This document shows positions 20,501 to 22,528 of a stretch of DNA of 22,528 bases, piece after piece. A model generated the notes under the pieces. That model worked only from the letters and a program-made list of their open reading frames with translations, had not been told where the DNA came from and made no database searches. The position numbers and the translations under genes are program-made. Location of the stretch: assembly GCA_016288175.1 (NCBI GenBank), contig JAEEYN010000146.1, positions 1-22,528 of the forward strand, read 5' to 3'. The stretch's first letter is position 1. Each line of letters opens with the position of its first letter. The DNA comes from Bacillota bacterium (GTDB taxonomy: Bacteria; Bacillota; Clostridia; Christensenellales; CAG-138).

Positions 20501-21757
20501 CTGAATCCCTCCGAAGCGGAGAAGACACGCCTCGCGAACGGCTGCGTCGGCGTCCGCAAAACGACGGGCCAGCACCCCGGCGGCATCGTCATCGTTCCGG
20601 AGGATCTCGAGATCTACGATTTCTGCCCCGTGCAGCACCCGGCGGAGAAGGTGGACGCGGATTCCATCACGACGCATTTCGATTTCCACGCCCTCGACGA
20701 CAAGCTCGTCAAGCTCGATATCCTCGGCCACGACGACCCGACGACGATCCGCATGCTGCAGGACATCACCGGCATCGACCCGAAGAGTATCTCCCTTGCG
20801 GATCCGGAAACGATGAAGATCTTCCGCACCGACGAACCGCTCGGCGTTTCGCTCGCGGAGCTCGGCTGCGACGTCGGAAGCCTCGGCATTTCGGAATTCG
20901 GCACGGGCTTCGTTCGCGGCATGCTGATGGGCACCCGCCCGACGACGATGGAGGAGCTCGTGCGCATCGCCGGTCTTTCCCACGGCACGGACGTCTGGCT
21001 CGGCAACGCGGAGGAGCTTATCAAAGCCGGAACGGCGACGCTGATGCAGGTCATCTGCACCCGCGACGACATCATGAACTACCTCATTGCCCACGGCGGC
21101 GAGCCCTCGCTTTCGTTCAAAACGATGGAGAGCGTCCGCAAGGGCCGCGGTCTGACGCCGGAGATGGAGGACGCGATGCATAAAAACGCCGTCCCGCAGT
21201 GGTATATCGACAGCTGCAAGAAGATCAAGTATATGTTCCCGCGCGCCCACGCCGCGGCGTACGTTATGATGAGCTTCCGCGTGGCGTATTTCAAGGTCCA
21301 TCACCCGCTCGCGTTCTATTCGGTCTATTTCACCGTCCGCGCGGACGCTTTCGATATCGAGCAGTGCCTCGGCGGCGCGGAAACGGTCCTCAAAAACCTC
21401 AAGGAGCTCAAAGCCCTTTCGAACCCCGACCCGAAGCAGAAGGATCAGATCATCATCCTCGAAATGGTCTACGAAATGAACCTGCGCGGGATCGAGCTGC
21501 TGCCCGTTGATATCTATAAATCCAAAGCGACGCGCTTCACGATCGAGGACGGGAAGATCCGTCCGCCGTTCAACGCGATCGCCGGCCTCGGCGACAACGC
21601 CGCGAAGCAGATCGAAGAAGGCGCGAAGGGCGGCGAGTTCATCTCCCGCGAGGATTTCGCGAACCGCACGCACGCGAATTCCGCCGTCATGGACAGCCTC
21701 GACCGCCTCGGCTGCCTCGAAGGGCTTCCCGACAGCAACCAGGTCACTCTGTTCTGA
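17522..21757 (+). CDS. polC: DNA polymerase III subunit alpha, PolC type, with degenerate proofreading domain
   Basis: 1411 residues from ATG 17522 (AAGAGG upstream; the in-frame ATG at 17474 coincides with the probable transcription start). The replicative polymerase of low-GC Gram-positives. Order of domains: N-terminal domain, OB fold (about 215-325), PHP domain first half (HLHTQMSAMD, His336; AITDHGVVHSFPEA), inserted DEDD exonuclease (about 413-580), PHP second half (GSACEAGELF, ATGDVHFLEPED), polymerase palm and fingers with Asp941 and Asp943 in TPDIDLNFSGEYQ and Asp1066 in KLDILGHDD, a four-Cys zinc site starting Cys886/Cys889, and a C-terminal QVTLF clamp-binding motif. In the exonuclease the FDVETTG motif reads VHAVTSG (His417, Val419), the second Asp is Leu501, and the HRAxxD motif is absent. 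The frame is open throughout, so this is not a simple frameshift. Confidence 0.95.
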   Translation: MSYFNDKNYKSTSLLPGEADSVQDYIDSGTIRITAATRERGKDHVIVCIEANRFLLDDEMRFIQDDIEAKLRPLDADCVFSFDSTLEEIRRDEKRRIEAFTDLWCAYSPQLEPILRRCRIELSGNEYIVHCPARFVLALTESTAGAFRAHIDKLYSLNAAITILADDRIPDGMDEAEPAVNSDWGVVRSVRKAQKTQRKQIKHLSPTDIIYGREILKPDLVRMAELTDKSGRITVKGTLLSMEVFVSEKRKTTVLTLSVTDRSNTVFAKIFPDEQTKTRTIGLLEKAQKEPCLLMIRGAYRYDTYARDYCIFADDVNRYPLEVRTDNSPDKRVELHLHTQMSAMDATTKLSEVVARAASWGHKAIAITDHGVVHSFPEARKAAKKNGIKVIFGCEGYLVPDCELIAAHPGEEFAAVHAVTSGSGIHTRLFELAAVRFTADGPVDSFSTLVNHGVPLPPKIAHLIGCDEDALAAAPTVGKAAAALTEFIGNRTIFVHDRETLALFKTLLGQNSPIETHCVLTSMLMQYLRRDLKADKRQMPELSAPAGAEWTAELAVDLIRRMKENGVETLPLVDSTEEEPEKHRSNHIIILAASEPGLKNLYKLVSYSNLDHFYKTPRIPKSLLNLHRSGLILGSACEAGELFRAMVAGASEAELLHIASFYDYLEIQPIGNNAFLVREGIAKDDEALRDYNRRIVALGDKLGKPVVATGDVHFLEPEDAVFRAILMSASNYKDAAIQPPLYFRTTEDMLEEFSYLGKEKAFEVVVENTNKIAEMCPQLRPFLDDKQTYAPELPGAKEELTRLAETKAHELYGEVLPEVVQKRLDKEFNSIIGNGYSSLYMVAQKLVSKSLSDGYLVGSRGSVGSSFVAYLAGITEVNALPAHYRCPNCKYSEFPEVGDRSRCGIDLPEKNCPVCGTPLRRDGYEIPFETFLGFKGDKTPDIDLNFSGEYQPVAHKFTEVMFGEGHAFRAGTISGLQEKTAYGYVLHYCEENGLNPSEAEKTRLANGCVGVRKTTGQHPGGIVIVPEDLEIYDFCPVQHPAEKVDADSITTHFDFHALDDKLVKLDILGHDDPTTIRMLQDITGIDPKSISLADPETMKIFRTDEPLGVSLAELGCDVGSLGISEFGTGFVRGMLMGTRPTTMEELVRIAGLSHGTDVWLGNAEELIKAGTATLMQVICTRDDIMNYLIAHGGEPSLSFKTMESVRKGRGLTPEMEDAMHKNAVPQWYIDSCKKIKYMFPRAHAAAYVMMSFRVAYFKVHHPLAFYSVYFTVRADAFDIEQCLGGAETVLKNLKELKALSNPDPKQKDQIIILEMVYEMNLRGIELLPVDIYKSKATRFTIEDGKIRPPFNAIAGLGDNAAKQIEEGAKGGEFISREDFANRTHANSAVMDSLDRLGCLEGLPDSNQVTLF

Positions 21758-21774
21758 TGCATTTATGCGAAATG

Positions 21775-21801
21775 CTTGACAAAATAAAGCTTTTGCTTTA
21801 T
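21775..21801 (+). repeat. Promoter-like direct repeat, copy 1, after polC
   Basis: Twenty-seven bases identical to 22025-22051, beginning CTTGACAAAATAAAGC. It carries a perfect -35 TTGACA and the palindrome ATAAAGC/GCTTTAT, but the -10 position reads TATCGC, so it is probably not an active promoter. It lies 17 bases after the polC stop and, as a stem with T-rich loop, might also act as a weak terminator. Confidence 0.75.
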
Positions 21802-22024
21802 CGCGAGCAAAGCGAGCCCGCGGCGGGTCAGCGCGCGGCGCCGCGAGAGGCGCCGAACCGCGAACGCTCAGACAGTAAGGACAGGAATGCGCCGCAGGCG
21901 CCGGCCTCCGTTCGCGCCCCAGCAGTCCGGTCGGAGAAGATATGCCGTTTGCAAGAGTGTGAAGCTTGCCGCCGAATTGCTGTTCGGAGCACATGCCGTC
22001 AGCGAGTCATTTACCGTTTTAACC
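21802..22024. other. Gene-free stretch between the two promoter-like repeats
   Basis: No supported gene. It starts very rich in G and C, with a perfect GGCGCC/GGCGCC stem (about 21838-21855), then becomes less so. Open frames exist on the plus strand through the whole gap but have no good ribosome binding site or recognisable protein. Together with both flanking repeat copies it may be one duplicated or interspersed element. Confidence 0.4.
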
Positions 22025-22054
22025 CTTGACAAAATAAAGCTTTTGCTTTATTAT
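22025..22054 (+). promoter_or_regulatory. yajC promoter with palindromic spacer (repeat copy 2)
   Basis: -35 TTGACA (22026-22031), 17-base spacer, -10 TATTAT (22049-22054). The spacer and -10 start are filled by an inverted repeat AATAAAGC/GCTTTATT around TTTT, the layout of a repressor operator set inside a promoter. Bases 22025-22051 are identical to 21775-21801. A GGTCC/GGACC hairpin follows in the leader. Confidence 0.75.
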
Positions 22055-22107
22055 GTTATTCGTAATTTCAGGTCCTTCGGACCGTTGTCAGAAAGGAAAT
22101 AACAGTC

Positions 22108-22452
22108 ATGCCCACAGATTGCGGCAATAATCTCGGTGATTTCTTCAGCACATTCGGCATTTGGATCATAATGCTCGTTGCCCTTGTTGCAATGTTCTTC
22201 TTCACTTCGAGGAGCAACAAGAAGCGCCAGAAGCAGTATCAGTCCATGCTCGACAGCATCAAGCCCGGCAGCCGTGTCCGCACCATCGGCGGCATTTACG
22301 GCACCGTCACCAGCGTCAAGGACGACGTCGTTTTCGTCAGCGTCGGTCCCGACAAGGCCCGCCTTGTTTTCGCGAAGTCGGCCATCGCCAGCATCGAGGA
22401 CGCTCCCGTTGAAGCGACCATCGACGGCGAGATCGTCGACGCAAAGAAATAA
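22108..22452 (+). CDS. yajC: Preprotein translocase accessory subunit YajC
   Basis: 114 residues, normal for YajC, which associates with SecDF and the SecYEG channel. A short N-terminus is followed by one transmembrane helix at about residues 14-33, then the basic FFTSRSNKKRQKQYQSMLDS stretch and the conserved beta domain SIKPGSRVRTIGGIYGTVTS with the family's GxxVxTxGGIxGxV pattern. AAAGGA lies before the ATG. Unlike in many genomes no secD follows within the window: a terminator comes 21 bases after the stop, so yajC is a single-gene transcript. Confidence 0.95.
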   Translation: MPTDCGNNLGDFFSTFGIWIIMLVALVAMFFFTSRSNKKRQKQYQSMLDSIKPGSRVRTIGGIYGTVTSVKDDVVFVSVGPDKARLVFAKSAIASIEDAPVEATIDGEIVDAKK

Positions 22453-22473
22453 GAAATAATCGACGGAACTCCC

Positions 22474-22510
22474 GAAGCGGCGTTAACGCGCCGCTTCTTG
22501 TTTTTTCTTT
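22474..22510 (+). terminator. Terminator after yajC
   Basis: GAAGCGGCG and CGCCGCTTC, nine pairs around TTAACG, followed by TTGTTTTTTCTTTT. Nothing further can be seen up to the window end. Confidence 0.9.
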
Positions 22511-22528
22511 TGTCCTTTTATCCCCTTC

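Noticed and set aside
21757..22102. Plus-strand open frames through the polC-yajC gap
   Set aside because: They read through the promoter and the two identical repeats, have no ribosome binding site and give Arg-rich products; the gap is better explained as regulatory or repeat DNA.

Overview
The window looks like a chromosomal segment of a moderately GC-rich, low-GC-lineage Gram-positive anaerobe (class Clostridia; possibly a gut or rumen member of Oscillospirales or Christensenellales, order not settled by sequence alone). The reasons are a PolC-type replicative polymerase next to ispG, an rpmG-secE-nusG-rplK-rplA operon, consensus sigma-A promoters, AGGAGG-type ribosome binding sites, several lipoboxes, and a PhoU-fused Na/phosphate transporter. 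No rRNA, tRNA, CRISPR array or insertion-sequence transposase was recognised.

Layout. 1-2600 is accessory: the 3' end of a GNAT acetyltransferase gene, an AT-richer lipoprotein gene flanked by two direct repeats, a second decayed copy of the acetyltransferase 3' end, and two facing promoter-to-terminator units that may encode small RNAs. 2596-5034 (minus strand) is the L33/SecE/NusG/L11/L1 operon, with a clear promoter and a terminator directly after rplA; rplJ and rplL do not follow. 5139-12967 (minus strand) reads lspA, rluD, a HEAT-THUMP-methyltransferase, then a 1472-residue lipoprotein protease. 13000-17380 (plus strand) holds a Na/Pi transporter, a small lipoprotein, a convergent 47-residue membrane protein missed by length cut-offs, a nitroreductase and ispG. 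17522-21757 is polC, followed by a 350-base gap with a duplicated promoter element, then yajC and its terminator.

How the genes fit together. LspA matures lipoproteins, and the window itself encodes three predicted ones, including the giant protease downstream in the same direction. RluD and the THUMP methyltransferase are RNA-modification enzymes, L33/L11/L1 and NusG serve translation and transcription, and SecE and YajC belong to protein export. IspG makes isoprenoid precursors, and PolC replicates the chromosome.

The two observations most worth following are: (1) the PolC keeps the fold of the inserted DEDD proofreading exonuclease but has lost all the catalytic residues, while its PHP and polymerase active sites look intact; (2) the subtilisin-like lipoprotein carries a rubredoxin-like CxxC...CxxC zinc/iron knuckle inside its catalytic domain, followed by a carboxypeptidase-regulatory-like domain, RCC1-type propeller repeats, a Thr/Pro linker and internalin-type leucine-rich repeats.
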